Origin: Endozoicomonas gorgoniicola
GTDB lineage: Bacteria; Pseudomonadota; Gammaproteobacteria; Pseudomonadales; Endozoicomonadaceae
Direction: 5' to 3'
Length of the DNA: 64,000 nt
Assembly (NCBI RefSeq): GCF_025562715.2
Contig: NZ_JAPFCC010000001.1
Location: 1,630,501-1,694,500 of the forward strand
Part shown: positions 43,172 through 52,181 of the stretch, piece after piece
Position numbering within the stretch: position 1 is the stretch's first letter
How the letters are laid out: every line of letters begins with the position of its first letter
Made by a program: the position numbers and the translations under genes
Notes under the pieces: model-generated
What the model was told of the DNA's origin: nothing
What the model saw: only the letters and a program-made list of their open reading frames with translations
The model's database searches: none

Positions 43172-44112
43172 TTAAAACCGATGTCCACTTTCCTACGGAT
43201 ATCGGCTTATTGAGCGACGCTTGTCGTAAGAGTATCGAGTTTGCGTCAGCTCTATCTGACCAGTATCGACTGCCGGGCTGGCGTCAGCGTGAATACCTGA
43301 AGGATCAGCACCGCAAGCGTTATAACAAAGCACGAAACCTGAAGCATTCCAGCGCTACCTGTGAATTGAAACAGCGCTTGCGGCAGCACGAAGTTGAAAT
43401 GGCTCATCTTGAGTACATCAAGTACAGCACCTCAATTATCCGCAAAGCTGAATTGACCTTGTCTTTGCTGACCAAACAACAACCGGATGAGCCAAGGCTG
43501 GAGAACCTTAAATACCACATTGCCCATAGCCACCATCAGATAGACCTGATTTACCGGCGGGTTATTGAGTACGAGCAGATTCCTCATAATGAGAAGGTGT
43601 TCTCAATTTTTGAACCTCACACCGAGTGGATCAGCAAGGGGAAAGCCGGAACCCCGGTGGAGTTGGGATTACGGGTTTGCGTGTTGCAGGATCAGTTTGG
43701 TTTTACCCTGCATCACCAGGTCATGCAAAAGCAGACAGACGACCAGGTTACAGTGCCTATGGCAGAGGGTGCCAAAAAACGGTTTTCAGCATTAAGCCAG
43801 GTGAGCTACGACAAAGGTTTCTGGAGTCCGGGTAATCTTGAAAAGCTCGAAGTGCTGCTGGAACGTGCAGTTTTGCCCAAAAAAGGCAGGCTGTCAGCCA
43901 TTGACAAAAAGCGGGAATCTCACCCGGAATTTATTCGGGCAAAAAGAAAACACTCAGCCGTTGAATCTGATATCAATGCACTGGAGGCGAACGGTCTCGA
44001 CAAATGCCCGGATAAAGGCATTGAGGGTTTTAAGCGCTACGTTGCACTGGCGGTTGTTGCCGGTAATTTGAAGCGGCTGGGTAAAATTCTTCTGACCAGA
44101 GATCGTCAGTAA
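43135..44112 (+). CDS. IS transposase, downstream frame (orfB), copy 3
   Basis: Open from the slip site: DEPLHGRADSFVVKTDVHFP, then the catalytic-domain blocks VFSIFEPHTEWISKG and ESDINALEANGLDKCPDKG. The best internal start, TTG at 43210, lies after the first Asp region, so fusion by frameshift is the likely route to an active enzyme of about 474 residues. Confidence 0.8.
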   Translation, partial: DEPLHGRADSFVVKTDVHFPTDIGLLSDACRKSIEFASALSDQYRLPGWRQREYLKDQHRKRYNKARNLKHSSATCELKQRLRQHEVEMAHLEYIKYSTSIIRKAELTLSLLTKQQPDEPRLENLKYHIAHSHHQIDLIYRRVIEYEQIPHNEKVFSIFEPHTEWISKGKAGTPVELGLRVCVLQDQFGFTLHHQVMQKQTDDQVTVPMAEGAKKRFSALSQVSYDKGFWSPGNLEKLEVLLERAVLPKKGRLSAIDKKRESHPEFIRAKRKHSAVESDINALEANGLDKCPDKGIEGFKRYVALAVVAGNLKRLGKILLTRDRQ

Positions 44113-44322
44113 CCTTCGAGCCAGATACCCGCTCCTTTGCTTTTGATCATGCCATGCGTGAGGGTTTACTATGCTCGGAAATAGGTGATTTTGATTAAAT
44201 TTTGAGCAGCATAGTATAAAAACTGCTCTTGCACTGTGTTGGCAGTGAAATCTGATCACTATCAATTCCTGCCCGCCAGAATCAGAAGAGGTTTTTCAGG
44301 GGTTTTCTGACAGGCACTAAGT

Positions 44323-44341
44323 AGTGTCTGTCCGAAAACCC
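44323..44341. repeat. Solo IS inverted-repeat remnant
   Basis: AGTGTCTGTCCGAAAACCC matches the IS end apart from one base and lies directly after the target duplication of copy 3. No partner end was found, so an older element end already stood at this site when copy 3 inserted. Confidence 0.7.
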
Positions 44342-44447
44342 ATAATAAGAACGTTTGTTCTGCGAGTAATGATAGCACTTTTAAAAGACAAAATGTCGTA
44401 TATAAAGAAAACTCTCAGTAGATTAGTTTCTGTTCTGAAGTGAGCAT

Positions 44448-44483
44448 CGCAACCGCTTTTTGGTGGTGAATGAAGCGGTTGCG
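44448..44483. repeat. 11-bp inverted repeat (hairpin)
   Basis: CGCAACCGCTT (44448-44458) pairs perfectly with AAGCGGTTGCG (44473-44483). There is no T tract on the plus strand. It lies downstream of the small ORF pair and could be a weak terminator or a mobile-element remnant. Confidence 0.5.
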
Positions 44484-44521
44484 TAACCTGTTTCGGCTTC
44501 AAAAATAAGAAACTTTATTAA

Positions 44522-44839
44522 TCATCTTTTATACTTTAGAAGCATATAATTAACAAGCATACAAGCGCCTATTCCTGTTGCTATTAAACGGATTCCCTTA
44601 AAAAATGGGCCTCGTATTTTTGGATCTCCTGCAATAGCCCCCAGACCCGCCAACCCCCCTACCAATGTACTTCCTATGAGATCACTTTTTCCTACACCAC
44701 CGTTTGTGGAAAATGAATATTCTTCAATGTGATAGAAAGTGATGTTACCTATCAAACCAGAGTTTATACTGACATGACTTTCTGTGATCCCATTGTTCGC
44801 CAGGTCGATAGTTTTAAGCACTTCTTGCATCTTTTTCAT
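44522..44839 (-). CDS. Unknown 105-residue protein with a hydrophobic C-terminal half
   Basis: Polar N-terminus (MKKMQEVLKTIDLANNGITE), then two glycine-rich hydrophobic segments (STLVGGLAGLGAIAG and IRLIATGIGACMLVNYMLL) ending in KYKR, consistent with one or two membrane helices. It overlaps the upstream frame by 26 bp. An A5 tract in the overlap could join the two frames into a single exported membrane protein. Function unknown. Confidence 0.5.
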   Translation of the reverse strand: MKKMQEVLKTIDLANNGITESHVSINSGLIGNITFYHIEEYSFSTNGGVGKSDLIGSTLVGGLAGLGAIAGDPKIRGPFFKGIRLIATGIGACMLVNYMLLKYKR

Positions 44840-45026
44840 TAAGTAAAATATTATGATTATGATTAGGTAAAGGGTCTTTATCTATATCAGCCCCATAATA
44901 AACAACCATGGTCTTTTCTTTATTACATTGCACGTTATTACAACATAAATAGACTTTTTCTTGTTGGTCGGATGCATGTGCGCTGATGATGAAAAAACCT
45001 ATCAGGCATAATTTTCTAAGAATCAT
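44814..45026 (-). CDS. Small exported protein (70 residues), possibly the 5' part of a frameshifted gene
   Basis: Signal peptide MILRKLCLIGFFIISAHAS, followed by a short mature part with three Cys (YLCCNNVQCNKEK). The frame ends in DARSA and overlaps the next frame, which begins MKKMQEVL. One base change near GAAAAAGATG would make one protein of about 170 residues. No family recognised. Confidence 0.45.
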   Translation of the reverse strand: MILRKLCLIGFFIISAHASDQQEKVYLCCNNVQCNKEKTMVVYYGADIDKDPLPNHNHNILLNEKDARSA

Positions 45027-45214
45027 AATTCTACACTTTTTTGAAAAGGCTAATTATAGGTCAATGGCACTGACTTAAGGGAAGCAGCACTTTAGAATAT
45101 ACCAGTGCTTCGTCATTCCCGCGAAAGAGGCTGTTGCAAAAGGTGAAAAAATGCGAAATAAACTCTGAACCGTCATTCTCGCCTTCGATGGGGTATTTTT
45201 ATCTTCTACTTCCC

Positions 45215-45901
45215 TTATTGCGGTAAAGGATTACGGGGATCAGACTCTGCCTGGGGCTGAATAGTTGTAATAACTTTTCCATCATGTTGTGTGACCATGA
45301 TTGTCTCTGCTAACGGAGTTGAATTAGTAACCACTCTAACCGGTGGTCTTTCTTCATCAGTTGAGCTGATATAGCTTACGCTGATTGTTGTGGGGGAGCT
45401 TGAGCCAGAGTTAAAAGAGCGTGTTGTTGTGACTACTCCGGTGGACGCCTGAGTGAATGCGGTTGTATCAGGCGTATTCGGGGCTGGGTGACGCTTTTGT
45501 ATGTGCTTATTGAGTCTATCTCGTCGTGTATAACCAGCTTTACAGACTGGGCAAACAAACTTTTGTCCTGTATGGGTTTGCATGTGTCTGGCTAAATCAC
45601 CCGGTTGGTTAAAACCTTTTTCACAGAACTCACAGCTATATGGCTTTTCGCCTGTATGGACTCGCATGTGTCTGATTAAATTAGTCGACTGGCTAAAATT
45701 TTTTCCACAGACCTCACAGCTATATGGCTTTTCACCTGTATGGACTCGCTTGTGTTTGGTTAAATTAGAGGTATTGGCAAAACTTTCTCCACAGACATCA
45801 CAGCTATATGGCTTATCGCCTGTATGAGTTCGCATGTGTTTGGTGAGTCCATAATGGGTCGTACAGTTCCTGCCACATTTTGAACATCTAAAACCTGGCA
45901 T
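45215..45901 (-). CDS. Five-finger C2H2 zinc-finger protein with TGEKP linkers
   Basis: 228 residues. Five consecutive fingers fill residues 4-138, each C-x2-C-x12-H-x3/4-H, joined by HTGDKPYSC, HTGEKPYSC, HTGEKPYSC and HTGQKFVC linkers that are indistinguishable from animal Kruppel-type fingers. Recognition helices are THYGLTK, NTSNLTK, QSTNLIR, QPGDLAR and RRDRLNK. The tail (about 140-228) is Ser/Thr/Val-rich and shares segments with the three tandem copies: VVTTT, SF...TTISVSYISS, ETIMVTQHDGK. It is therefore the same family with a different finger set. No signal peptide. It is predicted to bind an extended DNA site; whether in the bacterium or a host nucleus is unknown. Confidence 0.9.
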   Translation of the reverse strand: MPGFRCSKCGRNCTTHYGLTKHMRTHTGDKPYSCDVCGESFANTSNLTKHKRVHTGEKPYSCEVCGKNFSQSTNLIRHMRVHTGEKPYSCEFCEKGFNQPGDLARHMQTHTGQKFVCPVCKAGYTRRDRLNKHIQKRHPAPNTPDTTAFTQASTGVVTTTRSFNSGSSSPTTISVSYISSTDEERPPVRVVTNSTPLAETIMVTQHDGKVITTIQPQAESDPRNPLPQ

Positions 45902-46160
45902 ACCAGAACCTCTTTTACTGCCATTAATGTTCCGGTTTCAAATCATAAGTCTGTTTCTGGAAATTACTGACATAGGAAAAGCATGGTAAATTATAGTACT
46001 TTCTGTGCTGTCTCGCGCATTGCGGTAGCGGCTAATCGTCGTATTATTGCAAGCGTTCACTGGAAGTCCCGAACTGTTTAATTTCAGCGCTGATTTATGC
46101 TCATATCGGTTCCCGCAGCCACGAATTCGAAACTGCGGAATAATCCAAAACAGCGCGTGC
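45902..46160. other. Intergenic region, nothing recognised
   Basis: 259 bp between yejF and the five-finger gene. A minus-strand frame crosses it into yejF but looks like a shadow. No terminator with a T tract was found after yejF. Confidence 0.4.
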
Positions 46161-47813
46161 TTAAGCATTCCGGCTGTAAGCATTGGAGCTATTATCTGCC
46201 AGCTGCGTTTCAAAAGCAGCCGCCAGCAGCTCCCGGGTGTAAGGCTGCTGAGGGTTGTGAAAGATATCGCCGGTATCACCCTGCTCAACGACCTGTCCTT
46301 CCTTCATCACCATAATCCGGTGGCTCATGGCTTTCACCACGGCGAGGTCATGGCTGATAAAGATATAGCTCAGGTTGTATTTCATTTGCAGGTTACGCAA
46401 CAGTTCGATGACCTGTGACTGAACCGTCCGGTCCAGTGCAGAGGTCGGTTCGTCGAGAATGATCAGCTTTGGCTTCAGGATCAATGCCCTGGCAATGGCA
46501 ATCCGCTGGCGCTGGCCACCGGAGAACTCATGTGGATACCGGTGCCTGAAGTCAGAATCAAGACCCACATCAGCCATGGCACGAATGACTTCCTGCTCAC
46601 GTTCTTCTCTGCTGCTGACACCATGGATATCCAGACCTTCGGCAATAATGTCAGCAATGGTCATGCGCGGGCTCAGGCTGCCATAAGGGTCCTGGAACAC
46701 CACCTGCTTTTCCCGGCGGAAGGGCTGACAGGCTTTCTGGCTCAGGCCATGGAGCCCTTTTTCCATAAAATAGATTTCACCTTCACTGGACTGCAATCGC
46801 ATCAGAGCCATGCCCAGCGTGGTTTTTCCCGAGCCTGATTCACCGACAATACCCAGAGTCTCCCCCTGTTGCAGTGACATACTGAGGTTCGTCACGGCTT
46901 TGACATGGTCGACGGTTTTACGGAAAAATCCCTGTTTGATGGGAAACCAGACTTTAAGGTTTTTACATTCAATCAGGGTTTTATCCGGATTTGGTAAAGA
47001 CTCTGGCGCACCACCGGGTTCGGCATTCAGCAAGTCAATGGTGTAGGGGTGCTGTGGACGGGTGAACAGGGTTTCAGTCGCTTCCTGTTCAACCATACAG
47101 CCGTCTTTCATCACACAGATGCGGTCAGATACATGACGGATCAGGTTCAGGTCGTGGCTGATAAACAGAATGGCCATTCCCAGTTTTTCCTGTAATTCCG
47201 CCAGCAGTTTAAGGATCTGTCGCTGCACTGTAACATCCAGAGCGGTTGTCGGCTCATCGGCTATCAGCAGCTTCGGCTCACAGGCCAGAGCCATGGCAAT
47301 CATCACCCGCTGACGCTGGCCTCCGGACAGCTCATGCGGATAAGCATTAATTTTGCTGGTGGGTTGAGGAATACCAACCAGTTTCAGCAATTCCAGCGCT
47401 CTGGTTCTGGCTTCACCATTGTTCAGTCCAAGGTGCAGTGCCAGCACTTCAGCAATCTGTTTGCCAATGGTGTGCAAAGGGTTCAGTGCGGTCATGGGTT
47501 CCTGGAAGATCATGCTGATCTGGTGACCGCGAATCTGGCGAATCTTGTTGGAGTCGGCATGAGTCAGGTTTTCACCGTTGAACAAAATTTCACCCTGGTA
47601 ACGGGCATTATCCGGCAGCAGTTTTAAAATACTCAATGCCGACACGGATTTGCCGGAACCGGATTCGCCGACCAGTCCCAGGGTTTCACCAGGGCGAATA
47701 TCAAAACTGATCCGGTTGACGGCATTAAATGCCTGTTCACCCTGCAGAAACTCAACCTGCAGGTCTTTGACACTCAGAAGCGGTTTTTGCGCGGCAGTTT
47801 GGTAGTCGCTCAT
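46161..47813 (-). CDS. yejF: Peptide ABC transporter ATPase, double cassette
   Basis: 550 residues comprising two ABC ATPase domains fused head to tail, as in YejF. The Walker A motifs are GLVGESGSGKSVSALS and GIVGESGSGKTTLGMA, both with LSGGQRQRVMIA / FSGGQRQRIAIA signatures and DEPT Walker B motifs. It powers YejABEF, which in E. coli imports microcin C and in pathogens contributes to antimicrobial peptide resistance. Last gene of the operon, 3 bp after yejE. Confidence 0.95.
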   Translation of the reverse strand: MSDYQTAAQKPLLSVKDLQVEFLQGEQAFNAVNRISFDIRPGETLGLVGESGSGKSVSALSILKLLPDNARYQGEILFNGENLTHADSNKIRQIRGHQISMIFQEPMTALNPLHTIGKQIAEVLALHLGLNNGEARTRALELLKLVGIPQPTSKINAYPHELSGGQRQRVMIAMALACEPKLLIADEPTTALDVTVQRQILKLLAELQEKLGMAILFISHDLNLIRHVSDRICVMKDGCMVEQEATETLFTRPQHPYTIDLLNAEPGGAPESLPNPDKTLIECKNLKVWFPIKQGFFRKTVDHVKAVTNLSMSLQQGETLGIVGESGSGKTTLGMALMRLQSSEGEIYFMEKGLHGLSQKACQPFRREKQVVFQDPYGSLSPRMTIADIIAEGLDIHGVSSREEREQEVIRAMADVGLDSDFRHRYPHEFSGGQRQRIAIARALILKPKLIILDEPTSALDRTVQSQVIELLRNLQMKYNLSYIFISHDLAVVKAMSHRIMVMKEGQVVEQGDTGDIFHNPQQPYTRELLAAAFETQLADNSSNAYSRNA

Positions 47814-47816
47814 CGC

Positions 47817-48848
47817 TTACACTCCTGTATGGTACTTGCGTGGGTCCAGTGCATCACGTGAGGCTTCTCCAATAAAGACCAGCAGGGTCAGCATCACCGA
47901 CATCACCATAAAGGCGGTAATCCCCAGCCAGGGTGCCTGCAAATTGTTCTTGCCCTGGGCAATCAGCTCACCCAGTGAAGGCGACCCGGCAGGCAGGCCA
48001 AAGCCGAGAAAATCCAGTGAGGTCAGGGTGGTAATGGCACCGGTGAGAATAAAGGGCATAAAGGTGACGGTGGCAATCATGGCATTAGGCAGAATATGCC
48101 GGTACATCAGGCGACTGTCGCTCATTCCAAGGGCTCTTGCCGCCCGGACATATTCAAGGTTTCTGCCACGCAGGAATTCAGCCCGAACCACATCGACAAG
48201 CGTCATCCACTGGAACAGCAGCATAATTCCCAGCAGCCACCAGAAACCGGGTTCGACAAAACTCGACAGAATAATAAGCAGGTAGAGGCTGGGCATACCT
48301 GACCAGATTTCAATAAAGCGCTGCCCGAAGAGGTCGATCCTGCCGCCATAAAAACCCTGTATGGCACCGACACCGACACCGATAATGGTGCTGAAAAAGG
48401 TCAGGGCAAGGCCAAACAGAACCGATATCCGGAAACCATAAATAACCCGGGCCAGTACATCCCGACCCTGGTCATCCGTACCCAGAAGGTTGTCCAGAGA
48501 GGGAGGTGCAGGGGCGATCCTGGCATAATTGATGGTGTCGTAACTGTAACGAATGGGGGGCCACAACATCCAGCCATGAGGTTCAATCAACTCTTTTGCA
48601 TAGTCCTGCCGGTAGTCAATTTCCAGTTCGAATTCGCCACCAAAGGTGGTTTCAGGGTAGGTATGAAACACCGGAGTGTAGTAATCACCCTGAAAACGGA
48701 TCAGCAGGGGTTTGTCATTGGCAATAAATTCGGCAACCAGGGTGGTGAAAAACAGGATGCCGAACAACCAAAGGGAGATGTAGCCTCTGCGGTTTCGTTT
48801 AAAGTTTTTCCAGCGTCGTTGGTTGAGAGGGGTCATTTTCAGTGCCAT
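47817..48848 (-). CDS. yejE: Peptide ABC transporter permease YejE
   Basis: 343 residues: an N-terminal cytoplasmic/TM1 region (WKNFKRNRRGYISLWLFGIL), a periplasmic loop (FHTYPETTFGGEFELEIDY typical of YejE), then the BPD_transp core with the EAA-type loop AARALGMSDSRLMYRHILPNA that docks on the ATPase. 6 bp after yejB. Confidence 0.95.
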   Translation of the reverse strand: MALKMTPLNQRRWKNFKRNRRGYISLWLFGILFFTTLVAEFIANDKPLLIRFQGDYYTPVFHTYPETTFGGEFELEIDYRQDYAKELIEPHGWMLWPPIRYSYDTINYARIAPAPPSLDNLLGTDDQGRDVLARVIYGFRISVLFGLALTFFSTIIGVGVGAIQGFYGGRIDLFGQRFIEIWSGMPSLYLLIILSSFVEPGFWWLLGIMLLFQWMTLVDVVRAEFLRGRNLEYVRAARALGMSDSRLMYRHILPNAMIATVTFMPFILTGAITTLTSLDFLGFGLPAGSPSLGELIAQGKNNLQAPWLGITAFMVMSVMLTLLVFIGEASRDALDPRKYHTGV

Positions 48849-48854
48849 CGTGTG

Positions 48855-49943
48855 CTAACCCCGCGCTTCGAAATCGATTCGTGGGTCCACCATGACGTAA
48901 GTCAGATCGCCAACCAGTTTAATCACCATGCCAATCAGGGTAAAGATAAAGAGTGAGCCAAACACCACTGGATAGTCGCGGTTAATGGCGGCTTCATAGC
49001 CCAGCAGTCCCAGGCCGTCGAGGGAGAATATAATTTCAATCAGCAGAGAGTTGGTAAACAGAATGCCGATCAGGGCGGCAGGGAAACCGGAAATCACTAA
49101 CAGCATGGCATTTCGGAAAATGTGTCCGTACAGAACCCGGCCTTCGTCCAGTCCTTTTGCCCTTGCGGTCTGCACATACTGACGGTGGATTTCATCAAGG
49201 AATGAGTTCTTGGTCAGCATGGTCAGCGTGGCAAAGCCGCCAATCACCATACAGAAGACTGGCAACACCATGTGCCAGGCATAATCCATTATCTGGCCCA
49301 TTGTGGTCAGTTCATCAAAGTTGTCCGAGGTCAGCCCCCGCAGTGGGAAAATATTCCAGTAGCTACCACCGGCAAACAGGACAATCAGCAGGATAGCCAG
49401 CAAAAAGCTGGGAATGGCGTAACCGGTGGTAATGACGGCACTGGTCCAGATATCAAACCTTGAGCCGTGACGAACCGCCTTGCGAATGCCCATAGGAATA
49501 GAGATCAGATAGATAATCAGCGTACTCCACAAGCCCAGGGAAATGGAGACAGGCAGCTTTTCTATGATCAGGTCGACGACTTTAGCGTCGCGGAAAAACG
49601 AGTCGCCAAAGTCGAAACGCATATAGTTGCCCACCATCTGAAAAAATCGTTCAGGGGCAGGCTTGTCAAAACCATAGAGTTTCTCAATATCCTTGATCAG
49701 CTCGGGATCAAGTCCCCGTCGCCCACGGTATTCACCGGATTCGTCCAGGGAAAACTGTTGCACTTCCGCACTGCTTGAACCACCAATACGGCTAATGGCG
49801 TTGGTATCAAAACCTTCCAGCTTGGCAATCATCTGTTCTACAGGGCCGCCGGGAGCGGCCTGTATAATGACAAAGTTGAGCAGCATGATGCCGAACAGGG
49901 TTGGGATCATCAGCGCCAGTCGGCGCAGTATGTAACTGTACAT
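48855..49943 (-). CDS. yejB: Peptide ABC transporter permease YejB
   Basis: 362 residues. Begins MYSYILRRLALMIPTLFGIM, as DppB/YejB permeases do; the extended periplasmic segment (about 50-110) with GLDPELIKDIEKLYGFDKPAPERF is typical of YejB. The EAA loop is RAKGLDEGRVLYGHIFRNA. An AAGAG ribosome binding site precedes the start; it is 14 bp after yejA. Confidence 0.95.
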   Translation of the reverse strand: MYSYILRRLALMIPTLFGIMLLNFVIIQAAPGGPVEQMIAKLEGFDTNAISRIGGSSSAEVQQFSLDESGEYRGRRGLDPELIKDIEKLYGFDKPAPERFFQMVGNYMRFDFGDSFFRDAKVVDLIIEKLPVSISLGLWSTLIIYLISIPMGIRKAVRHGSRFDIWTSAVITTGYAIPSFLLAILLIVLFAGGSYWNIFPLRGLTSDNFDELTTMGQIMDYAWHMVLPVFCMVIGGFATLTMLTKNSFLDEIHRQYVQTARAKGLDEGRVLYGHIFRNAMLLVISGFPAALIGILFTNSLLIEIIFSLDGLGLLGYEAAINRDYPVVFGSLFIFTLIGMVIKLVGDLTYVMVDPRIDFEARG

Positions 49944-49957
49944 AAAAGCAACTCTTG

Positions 49958-51982
49958 TTAAGCGTTATTCCTGCTACGTCTTCTGTTCAAAAATCTTACC
50001 AGCAGTCCCAGAACAACCAGCAGTGCTACCCACAAGGCGGTTTTGCCGGACAGTTCGTTCTCTGATGGTGCCTCAGAGGTATCGGTTGCCGCTACGACGG
50101 AAGTGGGTTCTGTACCCATCCACCAACTGTCGAGGTCAAAGTTATACAGCTGTGGAGCCTCTGAACCATCCAGAGTGGGTTTGAAAGGGTGTTCCAGTGG
50201 TTGCCAGTACGCGACCCGGACATTGGGGTAATAGTATTGTGGAATCATGTATTCACCCCACAGCAATACCCGGTCCAGAGCTTTAACCGCTGTTTCCAGG
50301 TCTTCCCGGGAGTCGGCATGGATCAGATGATCGACCAGCTGGTCGACGACAGGATTTTTAATGCCCATATAGTTACGGGAACCGGGTACGTCGGCAGCAG
50401 CACTGCCCCAGAAATCCCGTTGCTCATTGCCCGGTGAGCTGGACTGACCATAGCGGTAAACAATCATGTCGTAATCAAATTTACGCAGGCGATTAATGTA
50501 CTGAGAGGCGTCCACAACACGAATGGTGGCATCGACACCTAACTGTTCAAGGTTCTTTTTAAAGGCCAGTGCAACCCGCTCCATGGAGGACTGGATTAAC
50601 AGGATCTCAAATTTGAATGGCTCGCCTTTGTCATTTCTCAGGACGCCGTTCTCAAGCTTCCAGCCAGCTTCTGACAATAGACTGAGGGAGTTGCGTATCT
50701 GGCTTCGTATCTGGCCGGAGCCATCATAAACAGGCAGCGTGTAGGGTTCTGTGAACAGTTCTTTGGGCAGCTGGTCACTAAAAGGCTTCAGCAGTGCCAG
50801 CTCTTTACCTTCAGGGATGCCGGTAGCGCTCATGGTGGAGTTGGCAAAGTAGCTGTTGGTACGGTAATAGGAATTGAAAAACAGATTTTTGTTCAACCAC
50901 TCAAAATCAAACGCAGCCATCAGCGCCTTTCTTACCTTCGGGTTCTGAAACAGCTCCCGGCGGGTGTTGTAGGCGAAACCCTGCATGCCCTGTGGCGACA
51001 GGGTTTTGATGCTTTCCAGTATCAGCTCACCGTTCCGGGTGGCGGGGATGTCGTAAGCGGTGGCCCAGTTCAGTGCCGAGTACTCGAAGCGTACATTGTA
51101 TTTGCCTGCCTTCGTTGCCTGCAGGGCGACGTTTTCATCACGGAAATAATCTAACTGGATGGTATCGAAGTTATAACGACCCACGTTGACCGGCAGGTCT
51201 TTTCCCCAGTAGTCCTCGACTCTCTGGTACTCAATACTGCGGCCGGAGTCGACTGATTTGATCTTATAGGGGCCGCTGCCAAGGGGAATGCTCATGTTGG
51301 CGGCCTGAAAGTCATTCTCTTCTTTTTCCCAGAAGTGTTTGGGCAGAACTGTCATCTGGCTGATAATCAGCGGCAGCTCCCTATTCTGGTTGTGTTTGAA
51401 AACAAAGCGAACACTGTATCGGGACAGTGCTTCGGCTTTTTCAATATCGCCATAATAGGCACGATAAAACGGTGTGCCTTTTTCCAGCAGGGTATTCAGT
51501 GAAAAGACAACGTCTTCAGCAGTCACCGGGTGACCATCGTGAAAACGTGCTTTGGGATTAAGATGAAAGGTGATGCTGCTGTTATCCGGAGCCATTTCTA
51601 CATACTGCGCCAGCAGCGGGTACATGGTGAAAGGCTCGTCGTAACTGGCTGCCATCAGAGTGTCGTACATATAGGCGGTAGCAGCGACTGAGGTGCCTTT
51701 TTCAATAAACGGATTGAGGCTATCGAAAGTACCCATCGCGGTCATACGCAATGCGCCGCCTTTTGGCGCTTCAGGATTGACATAATCGTAATGCCGGAAT
51801 CCTTCAGGGTATTTGGGGGCACCATGCATCGTCATGCTGGTCTGGCTGCCTTCGGGGCGTTGCAATGTCTGAGCAGCGTCTGCGGTCAGGGCAGTAAGGC
51901 CCAGAGCCAGGGTCAGGCAAGTCTGCAAAAGGGCATTTTTGACGGGCAGGAACCGGATTGGAAAACTGTACCGATGAGTCAT
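49958..51982 (-). CDS. yejA: Periplasmic peptide-binding protein YejA, with C-terminal membrane anchor
   Basis: 674 residues, SBP family 5. Signal peptide (NALLQTCLTLALGLTALTADA), then the YejA start MHGAPKYPEGFRHYDYVNP and conserved LGSGPYKIKSVDSGRSIEYQRVEDYWGKDLP blocks. Unlike typical periplasmic YejA, the protein ends with a linker and a hydrophobic helix (ALWVALLVVLGLLVRFL) followed by RRRSRNNA, which would anchor it in the inner membrane. First gene of yejABEF; the promoter is expected in 51983-52181. Confidence 0.94.
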   Translation of the reverse strand: MTHRYSFPIRFLPVKNALLQTCLTLALGLTALTADAAQTLQRPEGSQTSMTMHGAPKYPEGFRHYDYVNPEAPKGGALRMTAMGTFDSLNPFIEKGTSVAATAYMYDTLMAASYDEPFTMYPLLAQYVEMAPDNSSITFHLNPKARFHDGHPVTAEDVVFSLNTLLEKGTPFYRAYYGDIEKAEALSRYSVRFVFKHNQNRELPLIISQMTVLPKHFWEKEENDFQAANMSIPLGSGPYKIKSVDSGRSIEYQRVEDYWGKDLPVNVGRYNFDTIQLDYFRDENVALQATKAGKYNVRFEYSALNWATAYDIPATRNGELILESIKTLSPQGMQGFAYNTRRELFQNPKVRKALMAAFDFEWLNKNLFFNSYYRTNSYFANSTMSATGIPEGKELALLKPFSDQLPKELFTEPYTLPVYDGSGQIRSQIRNSLSLLSEAGWKLENGVLRNDKGEPFKFEILLIQSSMERVALAFKKNLEQLGVDATIRVVDASQYINRLRKFDYDMIVYRYGQSSSPGNEQRDFWGSAAADVPGSRNYMGIKNPVVDQLVDHLIHADSREDLETAVKALDRVLLWGEYMIPQYYYPNVRVAYWQPLEHPFKPTLDGSEAPQLYNFDLDSWWMGTEPTSVVAATDTSEAPSENELSGKTALWVALLVVLGLLVRFLNRRRSRNNA

Positions 51983-52181
51983 AAGGGTCCTGAATATATG
52001 GTCAGAGAAGTTTTGTCTTTATATAGAGGCCGGGTTGCGACTGAACGCTCTGGTCTGATCGTTACAGCCGGTTGACCTCACTGAGGTTCGTGAACAGAGT
52101 AGCTCTTAGAATGCTTTAGAATGCGTAATGGTGCAAGCTGTACCCGTATTTTCTATAAGGCAGGCAGGTGCGAGCCCTTAT

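Larger units (their letters stand above)
42594..44318 (+). mobile_element. 1,725-bp IS, copy 3 (diverged relative of copies 1 and 2)
   Basis: Same terminal repeats (AGTGCCTGTCCGAAAACC) and a 4-bp target duplication, AAGT (42590-42593 and 44319-44322). Protein-level differences from copies 1 and 2 are scattered throughout both frames, so it is an older or separately acquired member. It is inserted at the stop codon of the 911-residue gene and is in the opposite orientation to copies 1 and 2. Confidence 0.92.

Noticed and set aside
44814..45026. Lipoprotein
   Set aside because: The Cys in MILRKLCLIGFF lies too early and lacks a proper lipobox; a plain signal peptide fits better.
45938..46288. 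Minus-strand frame of 116 codons after yejF
   Set aside because: It overlaps the yejF end in another frame and has no protein-like features.
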